Shown: piece by piece, positions 10,978-22,183 of the stretch
How the letters are laid out: each line of letters starts with the position of its first letter
Numbering within the stretch: the stretch's first letter is position 1
Program-made: the position numbers and the translations under genes
DNA from: Cannabis sativa
Lineage: Eukaryota > Streptophyta > Magnoliopsida > Rosales > Cannabaceae
Direction of reading: 5' to 3'
DNA length: 64,000 nucleotides
Assembly: GCF_029168945.1 (NCBI RefSeq)
Contig: NC_083601.1
Location: 22,162,160 to 22,226,159, forward strand
Notes under the pieces: model-generated
Databases searched by the model: none
The model's input: only the letters and a program-made list of their open reading frames with translations
Told to the model about the DNA's origin: nothing

Positions 10978-11111
10978 GCTGCTGTATTATTGACCCAGAT
11001 TCTACCCATTTCTTTTATAACTTTTTTTTTTGTTTGTACATATTTGCTGCTGCCTTAGAACAATTTACATATAGGTGGCAGCTTTCATTTGAAGGGGAGA
11101 CAATTATACTT

Positions 11112-11290
11112 TAAGGCCTGTCCCCGGGCCATTTATATGTATATGACCTGCCCTTTGGGCCAGGATATTTCTTATGCGATCTTTATTTGTCACACTTATA
11201 TATTTTAACCTGTCCTTTGGCTCAGGGTTTTTATACTTATGCTTTTTATTTTTGTGCATACTTTTGACCTGCCCTTTGGGTCAGGATATT
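11112..11290. repeat. Four imperfect hairpin repeats between antisense ORF and integrase
   Basis: Related units occur at 11115-11130, 11145-11168, 11207-11230 and 11266-11289, each of the form CCTGYCC-TTTGG-SYCAGG, so each can fold back on itself. They lie in the gap between two convergent transcription units (antisense ORF ending 10977 and integrase ending 11451). A role in transcript 3'-end formation is possible but not shown. Confidence 0.7.
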
Positions 11291-11450
11291 TTACTTAGTT
11301 TGTTTTTTTCTGTTCGTCCGTGCGGTATACCCTAGTACCCCCCTGAGTGGCATAGAAACTTTGTTTTTAAGGCACTCAGTTTTATTTAATATAGAGGAGG
11401 TATACATTTGGACGGTACAAACCCTTTGAACAAAATCTAAGTTTAATTCG

Positions 11451-12590
11451 CTACTGGTAATATTTTCTGAGGTGATCGGCATTCCAGGCTCTTGGGACGG
11501 TGGTTCCGTCCATTCTTTTTAGTTTGTAAGTGCCAGAACCGATTTCGTCCTCGATCTCATATGGTCCTTCCCAATTTGGTCCAAGTACCCCCACTCCGGG
11601 TTCTTGGGTGGCTGGAAAAACCCTTCTTAGGACCATATCCCCAATAGCGAATTTTCTGTTTTTAACCTTGGAGTTAAAATATTTGGTCACCTTCTTTTGA
11701 TAAGCAGCCATCCGTATTTGAGACTCATCCCGGAGTTCTTCGACTTGATCCAAAGCCTCTTGGAGCAGTGCCTGATTGGTGGCCGGATCATAAGTCGTCC
11801 TCCTGTGGGATGGGAATAATGTTTCCACCGGGACCATTGCTTCACAACCGTACGCCATTGAGAACGGCGAGTGACCGGTTGTGGTTCTGGGGGTCGTCCG
11901 GTAGGCCCACAATACCCTTGGCAATTCTTCAGGCCAGTTATTTTTACAGGCCAGTAGCTTCTTTTTCAAGGTGACCTTTAGGATTTTATTGACTGCTTCC
12001 GCCTGGCCGTTTGTTTGAGGCCGGGCTACCGCGGAGAAGCTTTTTACCACTCCGTGTTGGTTGCAAAAGTCAGTAAATTCCTCGCAATCAAATTGCTTTC
12101 CATTGTCTGAGACTATTTTGTGAGGCAAGCCGTATCGACACACTATGTTTTTGATAACAAAGTCCAATGCCTTCTTAGCAGTTATTGTCTTCATAGGCTC
12201 AGCCTCTGTCCACTTGGTGAAGTAGTCCACTGCTACTATTGCATACTTTACCCCTCCTTTTCCCGTAGGTAGAGACCCGATGAGATCTATTCCCCAGACC
12301 GCGAAGGGCCAGGGGCTGGTCATCAAAGTGATCTCATTTGGAGGAGCTCTCGGTATGTTCGCGTACCTTTGGCACGAGTCACACTTTTGGACATAGTCTA
12401 TACAATCTTTTTTCATTGTTGGCCAGAAGTACCCTTGCCTCAATATTTTCTTTGAGAGGCTGGGTCCTCCCGTATGATCTCCACAGAACCCTTCATGGAC
12501 CTCCAGCATGATTTGTCTAGCTTCAGGGTCCGATACACACCTTAAATAAGGCATGCTGAGTCCTCTCCGGTAGAGAATTTGGTCCATCAT
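11451..12590 (-). CDS. Tat integrase
   Basis: An intact 379-residue segment. In order: zinc-binding HHCC domain (HEGFCGDH near residue 32, then CDSCQ near 70), integrase core with the three acidic residues (D in WGIDLIGS near 100, D in IVSDNGKQF near 160, E in NGQAEAVN near 197), and a C-terminal domain with GDMVLRR and GPNWEGPYEI. It would be the C-terminal part of the pol polyprotein. It is in the same frame as the upstream RT/RNase H segment and separated from it only by a TAA at 12639-12641, so the first codons of the integrase lie before the ATG at 12590. Function: inserting the cDNA into the chromosome. Confidence 0.9.
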   Translation of the reverse strand: MMDQILYRRGLSMPYLRCVSDPEARQIMLEVHEGFCGDHTGGPSLSKKILRQGYFWPTMKKDCIDYVQKCDSCQRYANIPRAPPNEITLMTSPWPFAVWGIDLIGSLPTGKGGVKYAIVAVDYFTKWTEAEPMKTITAKKALDFVIKNIVCRYGLPHKIVSDNGKQFDCEEFTDFCNQHGVVKSFSAVARPQTNGQAEAVNKILKVTLKKKLLACKNNWPEELPRVLWAYRTTPRTTTGHSPFSMAYGCEAMVPVETLFPSHRRTTYDPATNQALLQEALDQVEELRDESQIRMAAYQKKVTKYFNSKVKNRKFAIGDMVLRRVFPATQEPGVGVLGPNWEGPYEIEDEIGSGTYKLKRMDGTTVPRAWNADHLRKYYQ

Positions 12591-12638
12591 TACATAACGA
12601 TGAGCTTGATACTGAATCTTCCGAGACAGTGCCCTTTC

Positions 12639-14945
12639 TTAGGGCAACTCACCTGTGGTTATGTATTTTATGATGGGGACCATCCAGCTGGGTTCTTGCC
12701 CAACCGTTAGTGTGGTCTCTTTTATTTTGATGCTCGGCTCTGCCAAGCGTTCCACTGGTACTACCCCCAGTTCTTCGATTTCACTGTCCGAGGCTAACTT
12801 AGCCAGACAGTCCGCATGAGCGTTCTTCTCTCGGGGGATTCTTTCTATTTTATAGTCCGCGAACTCGTGGAGCAGTTCTGAGACTATTGCTACGTACGCG
12901 GCCATCCGTTCGCCGCGAGTTTGGTATTCTCCGGAGACATGGTTTACGACCAGCTGAGAATCACTGTAGATTTCCACTCTCTTGGCTCCTACAGCTTTAG
13001 CCAATTTTAGCCCTGCTATCAAGGCCTCATATTCGGCTTGATTATTCGAAGCTGTGAAGTTGAATCGGAGTGCCGCCTGGAGCCGCAATCCAGTAGGTGA
13101 TATCATAGCCACTCCGGCTCCTGAACCGTTCTCATTAGAAGCTCCGTCTACAAATACTTTCCAAGTGGAGATTGGTGGTTCCGGTGTATTGGCTGTTGCC
13201 TCGGCTTCGTTGCATTCGGTGATGAAGTCTGCCAAGGCTTGGCCTTTTATGGAAATCCGGGGCACGTAATGTAAGTCGAATTGACTTAGCTCCATCGCCC
13301 ACTTGAGGAGTCTTCCGGATGCTTCAGGCTTCTGGAGAACTTGCCGGAGCGGATGATTGGTCAAGATTCTGATCGGATGGGCTTGGAAGTACGGTCTCAA
13401 CTTCCTTGATGCCATCAAGAGGCAGAATACTAATTTTTCAATGACCGGGTACCTTGTCTCGGCTCCTATCATGCGCTTACTAACATAGTACACGGGGTGC
13501 TGAACTTTTTCTTCCTCCCGGACCAGTGCAGCGCTGACCGCGTGCTCGGAGACGGCCAAGTAAAGGAACAAGTCTTCTCCAAGGACGGGTTTTGATAGGA
13601 TAGGAGGTTTGGACATGTGGTCTTTTAACCTTTTGAATGCCTCCTCGCATTCATCTGACCATTCGAACTTTTGGCATTTCTTCAGTATGTTGAAGAAGGG
13701 TATGCACTTGTCCGTGGATCGTGAGATAAAGCGGCTCAGTGCGGCTACCTTTCCGGTCAAGCTCTGCACGTCTTTATGTTTCTTGGGGGATGGCATGTCC
13801 AGGAGAGCTTGGATTTTCTCCGGGTTCGCCTCGATCCCCCTTTGGCTGACTATGAAGCCTAGGAATTTTCCCGACTTGACCCCGAAGGTGCATTTTTTCG
13901 GGTTGAGCTTCATGCCATATCTCCGGACGACTTCGAAACATTCTTCTAGGTCGCTTGCCTGGCTGTTGCATGCTTTGGATTTGACGAGCATGTCGTCTAC
14001 ATACACTTCCATGTTTCGTCCCAGGAGGCTTTTAAACATCCAGTTAACCATTCTTTGATAGGTTGCTCCGGCGTTTTTCAGTCCGAAAGGCATGACTAGG
14101 TAGCAGTATACCCCCTTATCGGTCCTGAAGCTAGTGCACTCCTGGTCTGTCGTATGCATTTTTATTTGGTTATACCCAGCATAGGCATCCATGAAAGACA
14201 GCAGCTTAAATCCGGACGTGGCGTCTACCATCTGGTCGATCCTGGGCAGCGGAAAGCAGTCCTTTGGGCAGGCTTTGTTTAGATCTGTGAAATCTATACA
14301 AACCCGCCAAGTCCCGTTCGGTTTGGGCACCAGGACTGGATTGGCCAGCCATTCTGGATAATACACGTCGCGGATCATGCCATTGGACAAGAGTTTGTCC
14401 ACCTCTTTCTCTAAGGCCTCGGCTTTCACCGAGTCGAGCAGGCGTCTCTTTTGCTGTACAGGGGGCATGTCCGGGTTGACATTGAGTACATGGGTGATGA
14501 CATGAGGGCTGATGCCGGTCATGTCTTCTTGGCGCCATGCAAAGATGTCGATGGCGCCCTTCAGTGTTTTTATTATTTTATCTTTTTCCTCCGGATCCAG
14601 GCTCTTCCCTATCCGGAGTACTTTGGTGGAGTCGTCGTCGCACACTGGTATTTCTTCGACGTCCTCCATTGGTTCCACGACCCTTTCAGACCCTATGCGA
14701 GGATCCAACTCATCCTCTTCAGCCTTTTTTATCTCAGGGGGCCCCCGGACCATGAGTACTGGTAAGTGGGTGGCAACATTGTAACATTGCCTGGCCTCTC
14801 CCTGATTTCCCCTCACCGTTCCGACTCCGGCTTCACAGGTAGGGAATTTCAGGCATAGATGTCGGATTGAAGTAATCGCACCAAAGTCGACGAGGGCCGG
14901 TCGGCCTAGGATCGCGTTGTAGGCTGTTGGACAGTCTACCACCAC
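12639..14945 (-). CDS. Tat reverse transcriptase with two RNase H domains
   Basis: A 768-residue segment. RT motifs: LVPKPNGTWRVCIDFTDLN (near residue 205), LLSFMDAYAGYNQI, and the catalytic VYVDDMLVKS near residue 315. A Ty3-type RNase H follows, with FLYLAVSEHAVSAALVRE replacing the usual Asp-containing motif. Then comes a linker and a second RNase H of the archaeal type (VFVDGASNENGSGAG near residue 615, NNQAEYEALIAGL, and a YSDSQLVV Asp motif), which is diagnostic for the Tat lineage. The segment is shifted one frame from the gag-protease ORF by the 7-base G run at 14972-14978. It ends at a TAA before integrase. The RT active site is intact. Confidence 0.9.
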   Translation of the reverse strand: MVVDCPTAYNAILGRPALVDFGAITSIRHLCLKFPTCEAGVGTVRGNQGEARQCYNVATHLPVLMVRGPPEIKKAEEDELDPRIGSERVVEPMEDVEEIPVCDDDSTKVLRIGKSLDPEEKDKIIKTLKGAIDIFAWRQEDMTGISPHVITHVLNVNPDMPPVQQKRRLLDSVKAEALEKEVDKLLSNGMIRDVYYPEWLANPVLVPKPNGTWRVCIDFTDLNKACPKDCFPLPRIDQMVDATSGFKLLSFMDAYAGYNQIKMHTTDQECTSFRTDKGVYCYLVMPFGLKNAGATYQRMVNWMFKSLLGRNMEVYVDDMLVKSKACNSQASDLEECFEVVRRYGMKLNPKKCTFGVKSGKFLGFIVSQRGIEANPEKIQALLDMPSPKKHKDVQSLTGKVAALSRFISRSTDKCIPFFNILKKCQKFEWSDECEEAFKRLKDHMSKPPILSKPVLGEDLFLYLAVSEHAVSAALVREEEKVQHPVYYVSKRMIGAETRYPVIEKLVFCLLMASRKLRPYFQAHPIRILTNHPLRQVLQKPEASGRLLKWAMELSQFDLHYVPRISIKGQALADFITECNEAEATANTPEPPISTWKVFVDGASNENGSGAGVAMISPTGLRLQAALRFNFTASNNQAEYEALIAGLKLAKAVGAKRVEIYSDSQLVVNHVSGEYQTRGERMAAYVAIVSELLHEFADYKIERIPREKNAHADCLAKLASDSEIEELGVVPVERLAEPSIKIKETTLTVGQEPSWMVPIIKYITTGELP

Positions 14946-14958
14946 GAAGGTGCAATAC

Positions 14959-17454
14959 TTAAATGTGCTCTGGGGGGGTATCCGGGCACAGGGTAACTGG
15001 GAGCCTGACTTTTCCCATCGGGATTAGCGTCGTCCCGTTAAACCCTGTGAGCTGTGATCCACTAGGCGAGAGGTCCCGGTCGGTCAATCCTATCGCAGTG
15101 AAGGCTTCTTTGAAGAGCAAGTTCACGGAACTCCCATTGTCAATCAGGACCCTAGCCACCACTTTATTTGCGATGGGGGTCTCTATGACCAGCGGGTCGT
15201 GGTGAGGAAAACGCACCGTCTTGGCGTCTTCTTCCGTGAACGTTATGGGCTGGTCCATTAGCCGAGGCCTTTGAGCCGGGAGTTGAGTAACCTCCCACAC
15301 CTCACTGTGTTTTGCGGCCTCGGCATATCTTTTTCGCTCCTTGCGAGTGTTTCCTCCGATATGGGGACCTCCGGAGATCATGGCTACCCGTCCATTAGGC
15401 CGGGGCGGTAGCCCGGGGATATGCTGGGTGTCACCTGCGGGAGCAGCTGGAGGCAATACTCCTGCTGTACCCCCTGGCGTTCCTGGAGGCATACCCCCGG
15501 CCACCTGCCCTGGATTAAGGTGGGGCAACCTATTTTTGATCCACTCATAGAGGTGGCCCAAGCGGATCAAATTTTCAATCTCGTCTTTGAGATTTTTACA
15601 CTCGTTGGTGCTATGACCAATGTCATTGTGGTACTCGCATCTTTTACTCGGATCTCTCCGGGAGCTATCTTTGTACAACGGCTGGGGTCTCCGGTAGTGC
15701 GTATTCTGCCTTGTGGCAAAATATACACGTTCCTGAGAGTCCGTGAGCTCTGTGTACTGGGTGTATTGGGGTGTGTACCCCTTCTTTTGGCGCTTCTCTC
15801 CCGTTCGGGTGCTGCCCTTGGAGGACCTTTTGCTCCTCGACCCCTGGGTAGGGCCTGTTAAGCTAGCAGTCGGGGCAGCCTGTGAAGGAGTTCGTCCATT
15901 CACCCTGGACGGGTTGCCGTAATGGGAAGATGCCGGTGCCAAAGTTTGGCCCTGGCTGTATCCGGGAGTAGCGGAGAACTGTATACCACTTACTTGTGGA
16001 GTTGCGGTCGGGACAGTACCCGAGGGCGACACTCCTGGCATGTATCCTGCTATCCCGGTGGGATAGTAGCCTCCGTAAGCCACGATCTGGGCTTCTTCGA
16101 GGTTAATATATTTTTGGACTCGCTTCTGGAAGTCCTGAAGGCTAGCAGCGCCTTCTTGCTGCAACTCGTTCCAGAAGGGAGTCCCAGTGCGGATTCCTGC
16201 TTGGAGAAGCGCAAGCTGTTGTCCGTCGTCGACCTTCTTGGTCTTCGAGGCTTCCTCTCGGAACCTCTTGATGTAATTCTTCAAGGTCTCGGTGGGCAGT
16301 TGCTTGATGTTGGTCAAGGCACTAACCTCCAAGTTAACCTTCCTGGCAGCGACAAATTGTCTCCGAAAGTTGGTTTGGAGTTTGTTCCAGCAACCCACCG
16401 ATCCTGGTTCCAGTTTTTTGAACCATTCCTCTGCTGATCCGCTCAGAGTGAGGGGGAAGCACAAGCACTTGGCGTCATTGCTGACCCACATGACTGTCAT
16501 GACACGGTTGAACCGTGACAAGTGATCACTGGGGTCGGAGTTCCCAGTATATGCCGCCATTTCGGGCATCTTGAAGTTTTTAGGGAGCTCCGCCTCCAGG
16601 ATATGTTTGGCACAAGGCTCCCGATCCTCACTGTCTGAGTCGGAGTCGTCTCCCTTCTGCCTCCGGGAGACTCAAGCAATATCTTTTCGAAGTATGGCAA
16701 GTTCCGCCATAATCCCTTCGTTTACAGTACCCGAGGGGACCACGGGCCTGTATCTTTTTTGGTCAAGATGATCCCGGAGGTCACCTTGATTCCCATTGAT
16801 TTGATTTCTCAGATCAATGGGAGGACATCTCTGTCCTCTTCTTCCTCTACCCCCTGGTTCCTGGTGCACGGAAATGCTTTTCCGGTCCCCTCGATCCTGA
16901 GGGCCAAGACTCCCTCTTTGGGGCTTGCCCCTCTGCGGACCTTTCCCTTTAGGGAAATCCGAGCGGACCCTTCGCGGATCCTGCACCTTTTTCTTTCGCC
17001 CAGGGGTAGAAGTAGGGTTTTTTGTTTGGTTTTCCTCAGCAGGGTGCCTTATAGGGCTAGGTTCCCTAGGTCTTTGCTGCTGGGAATTAGGCGAAGACGT
17101 CGCTGGCTCTCCGTCGAGCCCAGCGGCCATCGCCTTGGGATGCACGTGAATACCAGCTGCCTCCATGGCTTTCTGCATGGCTAGCATTACTTCCTGCATT
17201 TTTTGGTTATGCGCCTTCTGAGCTTCGATCTCAGCTTCATGATCGATAGCTTTTTGTCTAAGGAGCACCAACTCCGAGTAGCTTCCTCCGTCATAGGCAT
17301 ACTCGTCGAGGTGTTCCTCGTAGTTCTCGTCGGGAACTATCTCTTCTTCTTCTTCCTCGAACTCCTCTGCTGCTCTTGAGGCTACATCTTCCTCATTGGG
17401 ATCTTGAGCGTCTTCTAGAGGGCGAGGATGACGTGTACTTCTTGTCTCCACCAT
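14959..17454 (-). pseudogene. Tat gag-protease with one in-frame stop
   Basis: Reading starts at ATG 17454 and stays in one frame to 14959 except for a TGA at 16672-16674. The N-terminal 260 residues are acidic, then coiled coil, then basic. The second part holds the Retrotrans_gag domain (FPLTLSGSAEEWFKKL to FREEASK), a CCHC-like finger (CEYHNDIGHSTNEC), Pro/Gly-rich linkers and the aspartic protease (VLIDNGSSVNLLF). Gag forms the particle; protease cleaves the polyprotein. The ATG lies about 45 bp after the PBS. The stop and the frameshift at the protease end (G run at 14972-14978) make it non-functional as read. The G-run change could be a homopolymer sequencing error. Confidence 0.85.
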
Positions 17455-17494
17455 TGTTGTGAAGTCGAATGCTTGTTATGTAGCAGCTTTCCTC

Positions 17495-17514
17495 AGCTCT
17501 CAATGAAAGCACCA
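17495..17514 (-). promoter_or_regulatory. Primer binding site of the Tat element
   Basis: On the minus strand TGGTGCTTTCATTGAGAG begins 3 bases after the LTR end (17518). TGGTGCTTTCATTGAGAGC-like sites are typical next to the 5' LTR of plant Tat elements. Confidence 0.75.
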
Positions 17515-17517
17515 AAA

Positions 17518-18301
17518 TGTTGACCGAGATTTTCGACAACTATTAAAATATGATTATAATAAAGAGCTGTAAGAAAGTGAGATGAAGATTTTTTACGTGG
17601 TTGGGGCGTTAATGAGCCTTAGTCCACGAGTCTCTGTTATTAATGGATGTATTTAATACAGATTCCACACTTGAGAGAATGTCTTTCTCTTAAATACAGA
17701 GAATGTTCTTGGTGAGTATTTTCTCTTCTTGCTCTTTTGCAAACCAAGATTCTCGACCCCATTAAATGAGCTTTGAGGGGGTATTTATAGTGTTTTGGTG
17801 GGGTAATCCCTAGAATTGTTCTTACACATGTATCTGTAAGTATCCATAAAGTTGGGCATTTCCAATACATATACCATGGGTGATGCATGGTCAAATCCCT
17901 AGGTGCTGTAGGGTTTTTATGAAGAATGTCCTTTTTGCCTTGTGATTGACGTGACTCTTCGCAGAGTAGCCGTCGCTAGACTTAAATGATCATTCTTTAT
18001 GCTTATTTCTTGTTTGGGGGTTGTGCCGTCAGACTTTATTGCGTGTTACAATCCCAACACGCTTCCTCCCATGCAGCATTAAATGCGACTTGATTGCTCG
18101 AGAGAGACCTGACACATCCCGGAGAGCCTTCGCGCTATGCAAGCTTCCGGGAGTACCTTGTACTCCGGGTGCCTCCTCCGGGACCCATGCTAACAGTGCT
18201 TCCTTGTGGCGCACAAAGGCTTAGCAAATGTTTACAAGTTATCTGGTCCACGTGTCCCCTATCGACTGGTCCACGTATTTTGGGCGAATTCTGGAGCAAC
18301 A
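17518..18301 (-). mobile_element. 5' LTR of the Tat element
   Basis: 784 bp bounded by the inverted termini TGTTG and CAACA. On the minus strand a TATA-like CTATAAATAC lies at 17781-17790, which would start transcription toward gag. No second copy exists in the window, since the left end of the element is missing. The A-rich tract after 18301 begins the flanking DNA. Confidence 0.8.
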
Positions 18302-18713
18302 AAAACAAAAAGCAAAAAAAAAAAAGTTTAGTTGTACATGGATTAATACCTTATTTTTTTTAAGGCTAGTCCAGTATATCTCTAATTTTAAAATAATAAT
18401 AATAATAATAAATAAAATAATAATTAAAGAAGCTAGCTATAGCTTTACCACACAAACCCTAAACTCCCAAAAGCTAAGCCTCCCCTGCCGCCTAACCTAA
18501 ACCTAAAATCCCTCTCAAAGCTCCCTTCTCGTTTGCTCCATTCGCCTGCACAGGCAGTGCTCGAGTGGTCACAAAGCTCTCTCTTATTCTTTTGCCTAAA
18601 CCATAAACACATCCTAAATCTCCCTCTGCTAAAATTGCTGTCTTTCCCTCTCATCTCTGCCTAAATCTCCCTCTCATTTATCAAACACTACACCTAAAAC
18701 TGCTCTATTTCAG
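18302..18713. other. A-rich tract and pyrimidine-rich leader without a gene
   Basis: An A-rich run (18301-18325) and AATAAT repeats near 18395 are followed by a C/T-rich stretch with CCCTAAA-type motifs (18450-18700). It ends in a good splice acceptor (CTATTTCAG, 18705-18713). It could be an intron or 5' leader of the exon that follows. Confidence 0.4.
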
Positions 18714-18845
18714 CAAGTTACTTCAAATGGCAGCGAGGCTCCTGTAGTCGACCAGGAGGATGTCACCGTTGCTGGCGATTCGACGACGCGTGACGAATTA
18801 GCTAGTGCTGCGGTGAAGCTTCAGAAGCTTTATAAGGATTATCAG
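18714..18845 (+). pseudogene. IQM-like (IQ-motif calmodulin-binding) exon fragment
   Basis: A 132-bp exon, open in one frame (44 codons), bounded by an AG acceptor at 18713 and a GT donor at 18846. It encodes an acidic stretch followed by LASAAVKLQKLYKDYQ. The AAVKLQK-YK core resembles the start of the IQ motif of plant IQM calmodulin-binding proteins; the basic end of the motif (usually RTRR) is missing because the exon ends there. No other IQM exon is nearby. The next exon in the same orientation and phase comes from an unrelated gene family. Identification rests on a short stretch and is tentative. Confidence 0.5.
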
Positions 18846-18980
18846 GTCAGTAGTAATTAGGTTAGGCTATAGCTATCATTCTCTAATTATTTTAAGGCTA
18901 TAGCTTTACTACTGTATGGTTTTAGTTTTTAGATAACTCATCTTAAACTTTACTGTATTCTCTTGCTATCATTCTTCTAG

Positions 18981-19152
18981 ATTTGCAAAGATAAAGATGA
19001 AGCTGAAGTATGGTTTAGTGGTTTAAAAGCATTGATATCCCGTGGTCATCATCGAAAATGGAGAAATGAGTTTAGGAGTGATGGAATCCCATCAGAGGCA
19101 AATAAACCTAGAACATACACGAGGAGGAGTTCTCCTTTGCACTCTCCCTTCG
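18981..19152 (+). pseudogene. PRAF (RCC1/PH/FYVE) exon fragment
   Basis: A 172-bp exon between an AG acceptor (18979-18980) and a GT donor (19153). It encodes ICKDKDEAEVWFSGLKALI, then a basic stretch, then PRTYTRRSSPLHSPFG. This is the PH-domain end and linker of plant PRAF proteins, which have a PH domain, RCC1 repeats, a FYVE finger and a BRX domain and bind phosphoinositides. No RCC1 or FYVE sequence follows. The frame is continuous with the preceding IQM-like exon (both junctions in phase 0), so a spliced transcript would fuse the two. A captured fragment is the simplest reading. Confidence 0.75.
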
Positions 19153-21490
19153 GTAATTATGCATTATTGATTATATCTTGGAAATTTTTTTCGACTCTGT
19201 TTCTCTGTTTCTGTGATTGTGATGATATTGGGGTTGATAAATTTGTGCTGGGTTATTTTGTTTAGTTGCTTATTTTGTTTATATGATTAGATTTTGTTGC
19301 TTCTGTGTGGATATATTATGCTTGTAATGAGTCTTTTGACTTAATGAGGCAAATTTAGTTATGACAACACACACAATTATCTAATACTTTATGCCTAAGA
19401 AAACGCTCCACTATATTCTAAACTAATACATATTCTTTTGAAAAGTTGAAACAATTTTTTTCAATACAATTGTTCTGATTGTATTCTTTTAGTGATTAAG
19501 AGTTTCTGTTTTAAAAAAATAGGATAGAAATTTATTCAAACCTGTTTGTATGTACCCACTCCTTGTATCCTTTTTGAAATTCTTTGAAACACCTAACCTG
19601 TTGAAACACCTGAAAGGATTTTTTAATTAACAATCCAATCAATGCAAGATTATAAAGTCAATCATGATATATATCAAATATCATTTAGCTCATACCTTTA
19701 TACAACTATGGCACTTAATTGCTCTTTAGATTTGTTGAGGCTGTTGAGGCAAATTAAGGTTTTTGAGAGAAAAAAAAATCGTTAACAGTGAATGTGAATA
19801 GAGTAAAGAAAAAAAAATGACGATAAAAATTAATGTATGGTATATATATACATACACGTATTTATTTAAAAACCAAATTCAAATTTTAATTTTTGAAATT
19901 TTTGTTATTTTTTAACCTTGTTTTGTGGGATACTTATCTTTTTTTGAAATTTAAATTTAAATTACTCTGTCCAGATTGTTTGTTTATAATTAATGTTTTT
20001 ATCTTATTTTAAATCCTATAATAAATTTTTGCTAGGATATACGTCTTTTTTTCCTTTATTTTTGGATAAATTAAATTTAATATTCTTAAGTTGTTTGTTA
20101 ATTTTATAACTAAAATGTTCTACATTTGTGGTTTAATTATTTATAGGTATAATTTTTAATTTAAAAATACATTAATTAAACTGAAAAATTAATTTTTGAT
20201 CAAAAATTAAACTGAATTTTTGATTTAATTTTTGTCACCTACTGCTGCTATGATGACGTTTCTGCTGTGAAAAAGGTTGGATGTTGCTCTGCATAGTTTG
20301 TGGAATAAAAAGTCCTAGTGTTTGTTGCTCTACATTATCTGGTGCATCAATGTAGTCATTTGTTGTGGTTATCTGTTGTATATATTCCATGAGAGACATT
20401 AATCTTTGTAGTATTATCTCTTCATGGCCATCAATCGATATAGTGGTATTGTTGGCATAAGGCTTAAGTTTATGGCTATGTGAATGGTTTGGTGACATTC
20501 TCCTTTTCATATGCAGATAGTATATTGAAACAAATTGGTTATGAAAATCATATGAAAGTTGCCACTTGTGACTATTCCAAGCTATATTTCCATTGCCAAG
20601 AGTTTAAATGCTTTGCTAGGTGAGTTTTGGATTATCCCATGCTTAAATTGATATGATTATGCTCTCCCACCTCTCTCTAGCATAAAGTCTCACACCATGA
20701 GTTTACATTGTTCTTTTCTGCAGAAGTCTAAGAATTCAAACTAATATATGTGGTAGAAAAATTTCTCTAAGTTATTTGTCCCATATATGCATAAAATTTG
20801 TCATGATGCTAGTTTAATGTAGACATAACTTGTTTTCTTTTACCTTTTTGTTTGGTTTACATGATAAATTTTTTATTCCTATGTAGGGTGACATTCTGTA
20901 ATTTAGTATGAGCAAGGATCCCACCTGTGTAGGAGAAATTCTTCTCTTTAATAAAGAGTGAGTTGCTCTATATGCTAGTTAATAGAATACCCTGCATTAC
21001 ATGCCTAATCAATTTTATTTTTCTTCATTATCTCTACATAAGAATTTTCCAGTCTAATTTACAGCATTGGTTCTAGTGTTGAGAGGAAGTTCTTATTTAT
21101 TATGGGTTTGCAGAAAATTTCATGGCAGAGGCTTGATGATCTCTTGCCAACAAGTGGTAATATTATTTATTGTGGGAACACTGGCCTAAATCCTTATACA
21201 GTGGCCCCTTATCTCCGATTTTGGGATCTTTTATGATTTTATTAGAGTGATGGCTAATGATTTTCAGTATGATTAACAGTACAAATCATTGGATCTGAAA
21301 GTTATAAAATGGCACATTTTTCATTCTCTTCTCAGTCCAGATATATAGTTTTTTCTTATTTCTTGAAGCTCATATTAAAACAGAACATAATGCTTTATAT
21401 ATATTCTTCAGAGCTTATTTTTTCTGGCATTTGTCTTTGTATTATTACAGATGACTGGTCACTTGGCTACACTTCAATTTCTGGAGGGGA
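19153..21490. other. AT-rich stretch, no recognisable gene
   Basis: Mostly non-coding and AT-rich. A 91-codon minus-strand frame at 20235-20510 matches nothing I recognise. Short fragments near 20520-20640 and 21130-21230 have somewhat more balanced composition and may be pieces of exons, but I cannot assign them. Confidence 0.4.
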
Positions 21491-21496
21491 AGACTT

Positions 21497-22183
21497 TTGC
21501 ATTGGGGGTCATCGCTTGAATGTCGTTTTTTCTCCGAATGGAACTCTGCTACAATTGTGAGTATTGGCCCGCCAAAGGAAGAGAAGAAAGATGGAAAGAA
21601 GGATATGTCCAGTGAAAATGCATGGGTTAGAATGCTCCTCAACTCATTGTCAAGTCAGCAAAGTTGTAAGGTAACTCAGCTAATCTATCACATATAAAGA
21701 GTCTCAATTTTTTTCAGGTACTTCTCCTTGGAAGCTGTTGTTTGAAAGATCAAGAACTTGAAAAAAAACTAAGGTTGCCAATCGAGGAAGGTACGTATCC
21801 TACTGTTAGCTCAAATGAAAAGTAAAGCAGCAAATTAGTTAGCTTAAATGAATATACACAGTTGGTCACATTAATTATACTACTGCTAGTGCTCTAATAT
21901 AAATAATACTGGAAATACATTACATACTTATCCATTCATTTGTGTATATACATTCATATATAAATATAGTACACATTTGACACTTGACAATATATTTATT
22001 TATGAAATATGAAAGTTGGCTAACTAAAACGTTTATAGCTTTTATGGAATACTTGTTTTGATTTATGAACTCCGTAACTTAACCATATTGTATAGTTTCT
22101 TGTTTTCTCTATTTTGCTAAGGTGTTGCTAATCTTAGAAATCTTGTTGCCGCTGCTGTTACCCAGAGCTTTCCTTCAATCTAA
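21497..22183 (+). pseudogene. Three-exon tail of an unidentified gene
   Basis: Exons at about 21497-21670, 21718-21790 and 22122-22183 join in frame across GT-AG introns: ...NAWVRMLLNSLSSQQSCK, then VLLLGSCCLKDQELEKKL, then VANLRNLVAAAVTQSFPSI and TAA at 22181-22183. The first part contains the charged stretch KEEKKDGKKD. I do not recognise the family. The upstream frame is broken, so only the C-terminal part is present. The duplicated segment begins inside the last exon as seen in this window (22155 corresponds to base 1). It sits upstream of the ABCI10 tail in the same orientation. Confidence 0.5.

Larger units (their letters stand above)
7680..18301 (-). mobile_element. Tat-lineage Ty3/Gypsy retrotransposon, 3'-truncated
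   Basis: Gag-pol is on the minus strand: one LTR at the right (17518-18301), then PBS, gag-protease, RT with two RNase H domains, integrase, and an extra ORF in antisense (+) between integrase and where the 3' LTR should be. Antisense extra ORFs in that position and a second, archaeal-type RNase H are known marks of the Tat/Ogre lineage. No LTR is present at the left. The element is broken at 7680 close to the start of the antisense ORF, so both the 3' LTR and the polypurine tract are lost and no TSD can be defined. The coding sequence carries several stops and frameshifts. It is considerably more GC-rich than its surroundings. Confidence 0.85.

Noticed and set aside
20235..20510. 91-codon minus-strand frame
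   Set aside because: Has an ATG but no family resemblance, splice context or composition shift that would support a gene.
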